Source: Lentisphaerota bacterium
GTDB lineage: Bacteria; Verrucomicrobiota; Kiritimatiellia; RFP12; UBA3636
Direction: 5' to 3'
DNA length: 6,166 nt
NCBI GenBank assembly: GCA_012514445.1
Contig: JAAZAI010000241.1
Coordinates: 1 to 6,166 of the forward strand
Part shown: one piece after another, positions 1 to 6,166 of the stretch
How the letters are laid out: each line of letters opens with the position of its first letter
Position numbering within the stretch: the stretch's first letter is position 1
Position numbers and translations under genes: made by a program
Notes under the pieces: generated by a model
Told to the model about the DNA's origin: nothing
Databases searched by the model: none
The model's input: only the letters and a program-made list of their open reading frames with translations

Positions 1-277
1 GCGTGAAGACGAGGGCGGGGTCGCTCGTTCGACGTTCATATTCGAGCACCCAGTTGCCGACGGCGTCGCGGGAAATCCAGACGATGCCGCTCTCCTGCGT
101 GACGAGCGGATCGCCCATGAAGGCGTATTCCTCGTCGTTCGATCGACCGTCGCCATCGGGATCGGCCGCGCCGCTCCAGAGCGTCGCGATGTTCCAGGGG
201 TTTCCGATCTCGTCGCCGAAATTGAACTGGTCCCAGATCTGGCGCGGCGTGAGAGCGTCTCTGGGGGCGGGCACGGT
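1..277 (-). other. Post-propeller C-terminal segment with thrombospondin-3-like DPDGDG motif
   Basis: After the last blade (VFFYRFDYTV) comes a linker, PRDALTPRQIWDQFNFGDE, then WSGAADPDGDGRSNDEEY and AFMGDP, with the acidic motif at 163-107. DPDGDGxxNxxEYxxxxDP is the bacterial thrombospondin-type-3-like calcium motif. The following WISRDAVGNWVLEYERRTSD and PALVFT, cut by the window edge, resemble the beta-rich segment that commonly follows this motif near the C-terminus of Verrucomicrobia-type exported proteins. A sorting or anchoring signal would be expected a few hundred bases further on, outside the window. Confidence 0.68.
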
Positions 278-3200
278 GTAGTCGAAGCGATAGAAGAAGA
301 CGTGGCCTTGTTCGGTGTTTGTGTCGCCGATGCGCGAAGTGGGGGCGCCAATGATGCCGTTGCCCTCGCGCGTGGCCACGGCCGCGCCGAACAGGTTGGC
401 GCTGCCCGCAGGACGAGTGAATTTCTCGGTCTGCGTCCAGTGGCCGGAATGCTTGGCAAACAGGAACGCGGCGCCGTAATACGGATCGGTTGCATTGATC
501 GGGGCGCCGACGAGGAGTCGCTCGCCGTCCAGGGCCACGCTGTAGCCAAAGTTGCGCTCGGGATCCGAGATGCGGTCGATGTAGAGCGTGTAGGCGAAGT
601 CGTCTGTCGCCACCGCGCGCTCGTAGAGGAAAACTCGGCCGGCCTTGGACACGCTGCCCACGGTGGTCAACGGCGCACCAACCGCCAGACGGTTGTCAAC
701 GACGGCGACGGACCAGCCGAAGTTGAAGTCGACGGTGGACGCGTCGGGGCCGGGAATGCTCTGGCGCAGGCCCCAGGCGCCTGCGCCGCCTTCGTCGCGC
801 TGGAAGTGGAAGACGCGGCCCTCGCATCCGGTTGTGGCGGTATTGCCGTTGAACTTGGGCGCCCCGACGATGAGTGTGCTGTCCGAAAGCGCAACGCTCC
901 AACCGAAGTCCGCACCGTTCGCCCCCACGCCGCTCGGCGACCAGCGCAGGATCTCACCCCAGGCGTTGGAACCGCCGTGGTGGCGTTGGAAGAGGAACAC
1001 GGCGCCCGCGCCGGTTGCGCCGCCAGGCAGCGTCGCGTCGGGCGCGCCGACGGCGAGCAGATCACCGTGGATGGCGACGGCATGGCCAAAGTGAGACGAG
1101 CCGGGAAGGTTCGTGGGCGCGATGCGCATCCATTCACCCCAGTTGTCCGCGCCGCCTTCCTGGCGGCGGAAGAGATAGACAGACCCCGTCTGCCCTGCCA
1201 CGGGCACTTGTTCGGGGGCTCCAACGGCGAGGAAGTCATCGCCGATGGCGACCGACCGGCCGAATTCGTTGCCGGCGGCGACGGAAGCGGGCAGAAGCCG
1301 GCGCCATTCCGTCCAGATGTTCGTGCTGCCGGGTTCGAGGCGGTAGACGTACGCGGCGCCCGAGTCGGTCCCCTGGGTGTCGGCGGTCGGCGCGCCCGCG
1401 ACGGCGAAGTCGGCGCCGATGTCCACCGCCAGCCCGAGGCTGCCGGCCGTTGTCGCGTTGGCGCCGTCGAGCGCCCCAGCCGGAGCTTGCATGGCGATGA
1501 CGCTTGTGGCGGAGTCCGTCACGAGCGGGGCGAAGCCGTCGTCGACCGCCAGTCCGAGGTGCGTCGTGAGCCCGACCGCTCCGGCCGCAGGGGTCGCGCC
1601 GGCATGGACGAACGCCAGGGCCCGGAGCTGCTGCGTGGCCGCGGCGGCTGTGATGTTGGTGGCGCGGTAGAGACCGCCGCCGAGGCTCGCGAAGTCGCCG
1701 AGGTTCTGGAGGACGCCTTGCGTGGACTCGACGATGGAGATCGTCACGGCCAGCGGCTGTAGCGCCAGATCGTCCACCTCCGTGATTTCCACGGCGAAGA
1801 AGGGCCGGACCGACAGCTTGTAGTAGAAGCGCTGCTCGGACTCCGTCCCGGAGATCAGCGGGGCGTCGTTGACGGCCCAGACTTCGAGCGTCGTCAACAC
1901 GTCGGTGACCGGCGGCGCCTTGCGGTCGCTGACGGTGATCGTGAAGGTGACGACCTCGTTCGTGGGAACGGTGATGCGGTTCTCGACGGGGACGTAGCGT
2001 AGCAGGCGTATGGCGTCGGTCGCGGCCGCGGCCGTTACGTTCGACAGGACGTACACGCCGCCGCCGGCGTCGGCGAAGGCGCCCAGGTTGGTGAGCGCGC
2101 CCTTGGCCGCATCGTCGATCGCGACGGTCACGTCGATCGGCTCCTGGAGTTGCTCGTCATATTCGACGAATGTGACGCCGGTGAAGACGAGGGCGGTCTC
2201 CTTGTCGGTGATCGGCGCGTTCGTCGTGGCGTTGTGGATTTCCGGCGCATCGTTGCGGCCTTCGACGACGAGGGTGACGGTGCCGGTGTCGCAGCCCGAT
2301 GCGGGATCGTGGACGGCGACGTCGACCCTACCGGTCCAGGCGATTCCGGAATCGTCGAGGACGGTATAGAAGAACTGCTCGGTGTAGGGGTGGATGCCGG
2401 CATACGCGGCGTCAGGCGCGTAGAGGACATTACCGCCAGAGCCGAGGGACATGCTGCCTCCCGCCGTGGCGCCGAAGACGGCGTCGAGGGCGTATTCGCC
2501 GACGTAGGCCGGGGTCAGGGCGTCGTTGTCGATCACGTCGAAGGCATTGGAGATCGAGCCTGCGAGCGCCACGAAACGGCTCGTCACGGTCGGCAGGTCG
2601 CCCACGCGGACGCGAACCGTGGCGCCGCCCGTGCCGCCCAGCCCGTCGGACACGGAGTAGGTGAACGTGTCCAGGCCGACGAAGTCCTTCGGCGGGGAGT
2701 AGCGCACGACGGACCCCTGCAAGGCGATGGCGCCGCCCGCAGCGGTCGGTGCGTCCACGACGGCGACGCTCCAGGCCACCGCAGTGCCGGGGAGGACGGC
2801 GTCGTTCGCAAGCACGGGCAGCAGGTTGTGGAGGCTGTTGCCCGCGACGGCGAACGCATCGTCCTGCGTCACGGCTGCAAGCTGGTTACGGTGGTCCTTG
2901 ACGCACACGCGGACACGGGCGGACGCTCGGCGCCCCGCGTCGTCGGCGATCTCGTAGGTGAACGTCTCGATGAACTCGGGCGTGGGCACTGCGGCGGGGC
3001 GGTAGACAAGCGAGAGTCCGTCGGACGCGATGGCGACGCTGCCACCGGCGCTCGGAGCGTTGGGGCCGACGCCGAGCGTGGTGATCGAGAATATCTGGTC
3101 CATCGGCGGCAGAATGTGGTCGTTGAGCGTCACCGGAAGCGTGAAGGAGCGCGCCGAGCCGCCGGTCAGCTCCTCGTAGAACACGGTGTAGTCGTCGGCG

Positions 3201-4525
3201 CTCGCGACGAGATCGCCCCTCGTGACGGAGACCGTGACCTGGGCGACGTCGGACGCGACGGAATCGGACATCGCGTAAGTGAAGCTCTCCTCACCGAAGA
3301 AACCTTCTGCCGGAGTGTAGACGAGCTTGTTGTTTTGGATGACGACGTTGCCGCCCGCGCTCGGAGCGTTTGCGCCGGTGCCGATGGCCGTGATGGAGAG
3401 GGTCCGCCCGAGGACGGGGAAGCTGCGGTCGTTGGGAAGGACGTCGAGCACATAGTCCGCGCCGCCGCCAAGCACGCGGAAGCGGTCCGGGTTGGCGTAG
3501 GTGCCGGGGGCGACGGTCAGGACGCTGACCGTGCCGGTGGACAGCCGCGCGGGATTCGAGACGTCCGCCGCGACGTACTGGAAGTTCGTCTGGCCGATGA
3601 TGCCGGTCGCGGTGAAGCGCAGGGTGCCGGGCACCGCGCCGAGCGCCATCGTGCCGAACGCGGTTGAGGCGGGGGAGATGGACTGGATCGCGAGCGTACC
3701 GGGCGGATTGGGGCGCGTGCGGTCGTTGGCAAGCACGTTGACGACGACGGCGTTCGTGTTGGCCGCTTCGAGCTTGAAGAAGTCGGCGAGCGGCTCGACG
3801 CGCCCGACGGCGATCGCGACGGTGCCGGTGCCCGTTCCGCCTGCCCCGTCGGAGGCGAGATAGCGGACGCGCTCGACGCCGATGAACGAGGGATCCGGCG
3901 TGTAGACGAGGCCGCGGCCCGTGCCATCGATCGCGAGCGTCCCGTGCGTGGCGGAGTCGAGGAGGGCGGCGATGCGGAGGTGTGCAGTGGGTTCGCCCAC
4001 GAGGCCGTCGTTGACGAGGACGTCGAGCGGGTTCGAGAAGCTCCCGGGCTGGACGCAGAGGAAGTCGTCGCCGATGGTCAGCGTGCCGCGCCGTTCAAGG
4101 ATGGCGACGGCAACGTCGGCGCGCGAGGTGGAGGGCCCGCCCGCGGTGACGGCGTAGGTGAACGTCAGACTCGTGGCGCCGTTGGTGGCGTCGAACACGA
4201 AGGCGTTGCCGACGAGACGCGGCTGGCCGGGTATGGAGGTCGCAATCAGCTCCGTCACCTGAAGGCCGGCAGCGCCTTCCGGCAGCATGCCGTCGTTGGC
4301 GGTCACGGGGAGAGCCACGGTTTCACCGGCGGCGACGGTGAACGTGTCGTCCATCGCGTGGAGCACGCCGTTGAAGGCGGGGACGACGGCGCGCACGACC
4401 ACGATGCCGTTCTGGACGTCGCCGAGGGCGTTCTGGATCGTGTAGCGGAACGTATCGTCGCCGACGAAGCCGGGCGCCGGCTGATAGGCGATGAACTGGC
4501 CGTTGGAGACGATGGAGACGGCACC
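1..4525 (-). CDS. Giant modular surface protein, downstream part: Ig/cadherin-like repeats, FG-GAP propeller, TSP3-like motif (3'-partial)
   Basis: Minus-strand frame without any stop from the C7 run to base 1, about 1,508 codons; the 3' end lies outside the window. It picks up exactly where the upstream frame fails: GAVSIVSNGQFIAYQP completes the repeat begun before the break. Order of modules: rest of the interrupted repeat and seven further Ig/cadherin-like repeats (to 2240), two NLGxF repeats (2239-1485), seven FG-GAP repeats (1456-278), then a segment with DPDGDGRSNDEEYAFMGDP (163-107). FG-GAP repeats fold as blades of integrin-alpha-like propellers; the Ig-like repeats form stalks. Together they suggest an extended extracellular protein presenting a propeller near its C-terminal side, which is inference. 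Only four cysteines and about a dozen lysines are seen. No independent start or ribosome binding site is needed or evident at 4525, since this is the continuation of the upstream frame. Confidence 0.88.
278..1456 (-). repeat. Seven FG-GAP-type repeats forming a complete beta-propeller
   Basis: Seven blades: about 1456-1329, 1270-1150, 1097-971, 918-785, 732-611, 560-438 and 398-278. Each has an (F/L)G-x-(S/A)V-A strand, a GAP motif and a (V/A)-(Y/F)-(V/L/H)-(Y/F) strand, for example FGRSVAIGDDFLAVGAP followed by GSVYLFRRQEGG. GAP is kept in all seven; FG is kept in six, the first reading LGLAV. Between several blades an R-x-x-GG-x-x-x-WGE linker recurs (EGGADNWGEW, HGGSNAWGEI, EGGAGAWGLR). 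This is the FG-GAP_2 style of repeat; related repeats build the seven-bladed propeller of integrin alpha chains. The calcium loop DxDxDG of integrin blades is absent. A ligand- or matrix-binding head is the natural inference. Confidence 0.87.
1485..2239 (-). repeat. Pair of NLGxF...GGGxY repeats (VCBS/cadherin-like family)
   Basis: Two units, about 2239-1861 and 1860-1485, separated by VWAVNDAPLISG. Unit 1 carries VDVTVAIDDAAKGAL-like sequence (IDVTVAIDDAAKGALTNLG), then FADAGGGVYVLSNVTAAAAT and LRYVPVENRI. Unit 2 carries the equivalents VTISIVESTQGVLQNLG, FASLGGGLYRATNITAAATT and LAFVHAGATP. Both end with a VTDxxT strand before the boundary. The pattern V-T-(I/V)-x-(I/L)...G-x-L-x-NLGxF...GGGxY recurs in tandem extracellular repeats of many high-GC bacteria. 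I do not recall a specific family name with certainty. They form the last stalk elements before the propeller. Confidence 0.7.
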
Positions 4526-4670
4526 CCCCCTGCGCGGCGGGGCCGGCGCCGACGATGACGAGCGCGCCGACGGCGTCCGTGAAGTCGCGGTCGTTGGCCA
4601 GCACGTTGAGAAGGACCGCAGGGGAGTCGACAGGCACGTGGAAGGCGTCTTCGACGGCGAAGAGGAAGCT
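2240..4670 (-). repeat. Tandem array of eight bacterial Ig/cadherin-like (Big_9-type) repeats
   Basis: Eight units of roughly 90-120 residues. Approximate limits: 4670-4389 (interrupted by the frameshift), 4388-4086, 4085-3790, 3789-3506, 3505-3213, 3212-2891, 2890-2597 and 2596-2240. Each opens with a hydrophobic-x-x-N-D motif: VLANDR, VTANDG, VLVNDG, VLANDR, VLPNDR, VTLNDH, VLANDA, VIDNDA. Most have a (V)YxPxxxFxGxxxFxY strand pair such as YTPAEGFFGEESFTYAMSD and YSPPKDFVGLDTFTYSVSD. The last ends in the classical VVEGRNDAPEI boundary. This matches the bacterial Ig-like/cadherin-like family found in long surface and biofilm proteins. Repeats are well diverged in DNA, so the array is old rather than freshly expanded, except for a closer pair at 3505-2891. 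Confidence 0.83.
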
Positions 4671-6166
4671 GTTGTCCGTGACGGTGTAGTCGAAGGCGTT
4701 GGTGAAGACCTGCCAGTCGGCGAGCTGGTTGAGCAGGTCGGAGACGGTGGCGTCGTGAATGGCGTTCGTCGGCGAGAGATCGACTTGAGCGAGGCCGGGA
4801 TTGGGCACCCCAGTCGCGGGCACGATTCGCAGACGATCATCGGGAACCGTTCCGTTGATGTCGATTTCGACATCGTTGACGCGCGGATCGAAGGCCAGGT
4901 TTTCGTCCTCGTTTGTCGTGCGGAGATCGGCGTTCGCGGTCGGCGTGTCGTTGACGCCGACGACGAGCACGGAGACGAGCGACGTGACGATGCCGCCGGT
5001 CATGCCGTCGGAGATGGCGGCGGTGAAGGTGTCGATGCGCATTTCGCCTCGCGCAAGCGACTGGAGGTTCGACGAGGCCGTCGGGTCGTACGTGACGGTT
5101 CCGGCGGCGAACGCGACGGCGCCCGCTTCGCGGCTGGACGGCGCGACAGAATCGACGAAGAGCGTGTCGAGACGGTCGATGTCCGCATCGTTGGCCAGCA
5201 GTTCGTTCGCGGCAATGGCGAGCGGCGTGTCTTCGTCAGTGGTGTAGAAGTCGGGCAGCACGAGCGTGCCGGGAAGCATGCCGCTCAGGTCGAGAACATG
5301 CAGATCCGTCCGGCCGGCGGCACCAGAGGCGGCGGGGAGCGCGTACATCAGGTCGAGGCCGTCGGCGAGGACCTGCTCGAGCGTGTTGGACGGAGAAACG
5401 AGCGGGTCGAGGATGCCGATGCTGCCGGGGTCGTCGCCGGGAGCCGGGGCGTCGTTGACGCCGGTGATCTCGACGGTCACAGGGCCGATGCCGATGGCGC
5501 CGTGGCTGTCTTCGACGGCGTACCAGAAGGTGTCGTCGAAGCGTTCGCCTTCCGCGAGGCCGTCGAGGAAGTCGGAGTCGCCGGCGCGATAGACGAGATG
5601 GTTTTCTCGTGGATCGTCGCGCAGGGTCAGGGCGACCGGCGCGCCTGCGGCGGTCGTGATCTGGAGGTGGTTGGCGTCGTTCAAAATCGCCCAGACGCCC
5701 TTCTGCGCATCGTCGTCGACGAAGTCAGCAGGAATGGTGAACGTGTCGTCGTCAACGACGGTAATGACGTGATAGCCGTTATAGGACGGATGGCCGCCGT
5801 AGTTGGCGATGAGGACTTCGGCGCCGGAGGCGAGCCCGTGCGCTGGGGCCTGCACCGTGACGGGCGCGGCGCCTGCGGAGCCGGTGTAGCCGGAGATGGC
5901 GTGGACTGCGCCGAGGATGCCGACGATCTCCAGGCTGCTCCAGGTGTCGTCGGAATCGATGTCGTCGTTGGCGAGGAGATTCTGCACGGAGATGGCGGCG
6001 TCGGGCGACGGCTCGTCCGGGAACGCGATCGGCAGTCCGGCCATCTCGGGACGGATCATGACGCGGAGCGTCGTCTCCGCCGTGACGTTGGTGATCACAT
6101 CGGCCGTGGCGACGGGCGGGTCGTTGCGCCCGATGACGCGGACATCCACCCGGGCTTCGTCCCGCA
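4323..6166 (-). CDS. Giant modular cadherin-like surface protein, upstream part (5'-partial, frameshifted)
   Basis: Minus-strand reading frame open from the window edge to a TGA at 4323-4325. It begins in mid-protein: codons upstream of the GTG at 6147-6149 are open and continue the domain (RDEARVDVRVIGRNDPP), so that GTG is not taken as a start. The authentic part, 6164 to about 4531, holds three cadherin/VCBS-like domains and the first half of a fourth. Landmarks are LLANDDID (5978-5955), FWYAVEDSHG, VTGVNDAP-like domain ends, LLANDADID (5201-5175) and NVLANDRD (4607-4584). After the C7 run at 4524-4530 the last 66 or so residues turn arginine-rich and lose all repeat character, which is the signature of reading out of frame. 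These domains are typically extracellular stalks or adhesin modules, many binding calcium. No cysteine occurs in the genuine part and almost no lysine. The exact biological role is not determinable. I read this and the next entry as one gene. Confidence 0.88.
   Translation of the reverse strand, partial: RDEARVDVRVIGRNDPPVATADVITNVTAETTLRVMIRPEMAGLPIAFPDEPSPDAAISVQNLLANDDIDSDDTWSSLEIVGILGAVHAISGYTGSAGAAPVTVQAPAHGLASGAEVLIANYGGHPSYNGYHVITVVDDDTFTIPADFVDDDAQKGVWAILNDANHLQITTAAGAPVALTLRDDPRENHLVYRAGDSDFLDGLAEGERFDDTFWYAVEDSHGAIGIGPVTVEITGVNDAPAPGDDPGSIGILDPLVSPSNTLEQVLADGLDLMYALPAASGAAGRTDLHVLDLSGMLPGTLVLPDFYTTDEDTPLAIAANELLANDADIDRLDTLFVDSVAPSSREAGAVAFAAGTVTYDPTASSNLQSLARGEMRIDTFTAAISDGMTGGIVTSLVSVLVVGVNDTPTANADLRTTNEDENLAFDPRVNDVEIDINGTVPDDRLRIVPATGVPNPGLAQVDLSPTNAIHDATVSDLLNQLADWQVFTNAFDYTVTDNSFLFAVEDAFHVPVDSPAVLLNVLANDRDFTDAVGALVIVGAGPAAQGGCRLHRLQRPVHRLSAGARLRRRRYVPLHDPERPRRRPERHRGRARRRPRLQRRAPRDGRHVHRRRR
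4524..4530 (-). other. Frameshift at a seven-base G run (C7 on + strand)
   Basis: Upstream codons read GALVIVGAGPAAQGG up to the run; the next meaningful sequence, AVSIVSNGQFIAYQP, lies in another frame. With six bases instead of seven the junction reads AAQGGAVSIVSNG, matching the equivalent strand of two later repeats (APSAGGNVVI, APSAGGSVAI). A length of nine would also restore frame. The simplest explanation is a one-base homopolymer error in sequencing or assembly; a real inactivating mutation or a slippage-based on/off switch are alternatives the sequence alone cannot exclude. Confidence 0.9.
4671..5261 (-). repeat. Two cadherin-like domains (second one divergent)
   Basis: The first (5261-4938) is canonical: TTDEDTPLAIAANELLAND, then ADIDRLDTL, a GTVTYDPT strand, MRIDTFTAAISDGMTGG and closing VVGVNDTPTA. 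The second (4937-4671) starts with a matching NEDENLAFDPRVNDVEID. It then diverges, with a long central portion (DLLNQLADWQVFTNAFDYTV) and no VNDAP end; it runs directly into the next repeat. These domains are rigid extracellular spacers in many bacterial adhesins. Acidic residues after the N-D motif are consistent with calcium binding, by family analogy only. Confidence 0.72.
5262..5444 (-). other. Inter-domain linker without recognised domain
   Basis: About 61 residues, from PGDDPGSIGILDPL to DLSGMLPG. It lacks the N-D motif, the TFTY-like strand and the closing VNDAP signature of the flanking domains. The stretch SNTLEQVLADGLDLMYALP looks helical and the following LHVLDLSGMLPGTLVLPDF could be extended strand. 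It is open in the gene frame, with no stop and the same strong GC-ending codon use as its neighbours. No function is proposed. Confidence 0.5.
5445..6125 (-). other. Cadherin/VCBS-like domain with an internal insertion
   Basis: The domain runs from the NDPPVATADV boundary motif to ITGVNDAPA. It holds the N-D motif strand SVQNLLANDDIDSDDTW, a late strand FDDTFWYAVEDSHGAIG and a closing VTVEITGVNDAP, the arrangement of bacterial cadherin-like/VCBS-type repeats. At about 227 residues it is roughly double the usual length. The extra length is explained by a foreign-looking module at 5870-5691 and a longer N-terminal strand region (AETTLRVMIRPEMAGLP). The acidic cluster DDIDSDD is a plausible calcium site by analogy with related domains. 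Confidence 0.75.
5691..5870 (-). other. Inserted small beta module resembling HGLxSG/FCCH-like domain
   Basis: About 60 residues containing VTVQAPAHGLASGAEVLIAN, a Y-N-G turn (PSYNGYHVITVVDDDTFTI) and a closing FVDDDAQKGVW. The pattern HGLxSGxxVxIxx...YNGxxxITVVDxDTFTI is familiar from small beta domains in phage and bacterial structural proteins, annotated in some databases as similar to the E1 FCCH domain. It sits between the N-D-motif half and the LxITTAAGAPVALTLRDD half of the surrounding cadherin-like domain. Family naming is from memory of the motif, without a profile search. Confidence 0.6.

Noticed and set aside
667..1239. Minus-strand open frame of 190 codons in another frame
   Set aside because: It overlaps FG-GAP blades in the gene frame and its own translation is Ser/Arg/Pro/Ala-rich without motifs.
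302..1762. Long + strand open frame of 486 codons
   Set aside because: It lies antisense to the propeller repeats, is dominated by Gly, Ala, Arg, Val and Glu without any recognisable motif, and results from strong GC-ending codon bias on the minus strand removing stops from the opposite frame.
2150..3667. Long + strand open frame of 505 codons
   Set aside because: Antisense to five clear Ig/cadherin-like repeats; its translation is low-complexity Arg/Gly/Asp/Val with no domain, and has no gene-like upstream signal.
4323..4523. Genuine C-terminal tail of the upstream frame
   Set aside because: The 66 or so residues are arginine-rich and featureless, while the neighbouring frame over the same bases gives the expected repeat strand FVGDDTFRYTIQNALGD.
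4524..4530. Programmed ribosomal frameshifting at the G run
   Set aside because: No slippery heptamer of the usual A/U-rich type and no stimulatory element is evident; a homopolymer error is simpler. It is kept only as an untested alternative.
4801..5247. + strand open frame of 148 codons, Ser/Thr/Arg-rich
   Set aside because: It is the mirror of two cadherin-like domains whose minus-strand translation has conserved motifs; Ser-rich composition is what such antisense frames give.
6147..6149. GTG as the start of the giant gene
   Set aside because: Codons upstream to the window edge are open and continue the domain sequence, no ribosome binding site is evident, and no signal peptide follows.
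1..6166. CRISPR array, insertion sequence, tRNA or other RNA gene, terminator
   Set aside because: The regularity seen is protein repeat periodicity of about 40 or 90-120 codons, not short identical DNA repeats; no inverted-repeat ends, transposase motifs, tRNA arms or T-tailed hairpins were seen, and the whole window is accounted for by coding sequence.

Overview
The window lies entirely inside one very large, GC-rich minus-strand gene that starts beyond base 6166 and continues past base 1. The sequence supports about 2,050 consecutive codons of a modular, repetitive, probably secreted or surface-exposed protein. There is no start codon I trust, no terminal stop, no promoter, no RNA gene and no intergenic stretch. 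Reading frame is continuous except for one break at a run of seven C on the + strand (4524-4530). There the minus frame shifts by one base: the upstream frame runs into a TGA at 4323-4325, while homologous repeat sequence continues at once in another frame that stays open to base 1. Removing a single C would join the two halves into one uninterrupted protein.

Layout from N- to C-terminus (high to low coordinates): (i) a large cadherin/VCBS-like domain at 6125-5445, split by an inserted small beta module at 5870-5691; (ii) a linker at 5444-5262 and two more cadherin-like domains at 5261-4671; (iii) a tandem array of eight bacterial Ig/cadherin-like repeats at 4670-2240, each opening with a hydrophobic-x-x-N-D motif and most having a TFTY-like strand; (iv) two copies of a different ~120-residue repeat at 2239-1485, marked by NLGxFxxxGGGxY; (v) seven FG-GAP-type repeats at 1456-278, enough for a complete seven-bladed beta-propeller; (vi) a C-terminal segment with a thrombospondin-type-3-like motif DPDGDGxxNxxEY at 163-107 and the start of a further beta-rich region.

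The organism is probably a high-GC bacterium with large, repeat-built exported proteins. The FG-GAP repeats with R-x-x-GG-x-x-x-WGE linkers, the DPDGDGxxNxxEY motif and the following W-x-LEYERRTSD segment resemble proteins of the Verrucomicrobiota/Kiritimatiellota/Planctomycetota group. That assignment is an inference from style, not a database result. The likely role is a giant extracellular adhesion or matrix protein. No enzyme domain, secretion signal or anchor falls inside the window, so substrate, partner and export route cannot be stated.
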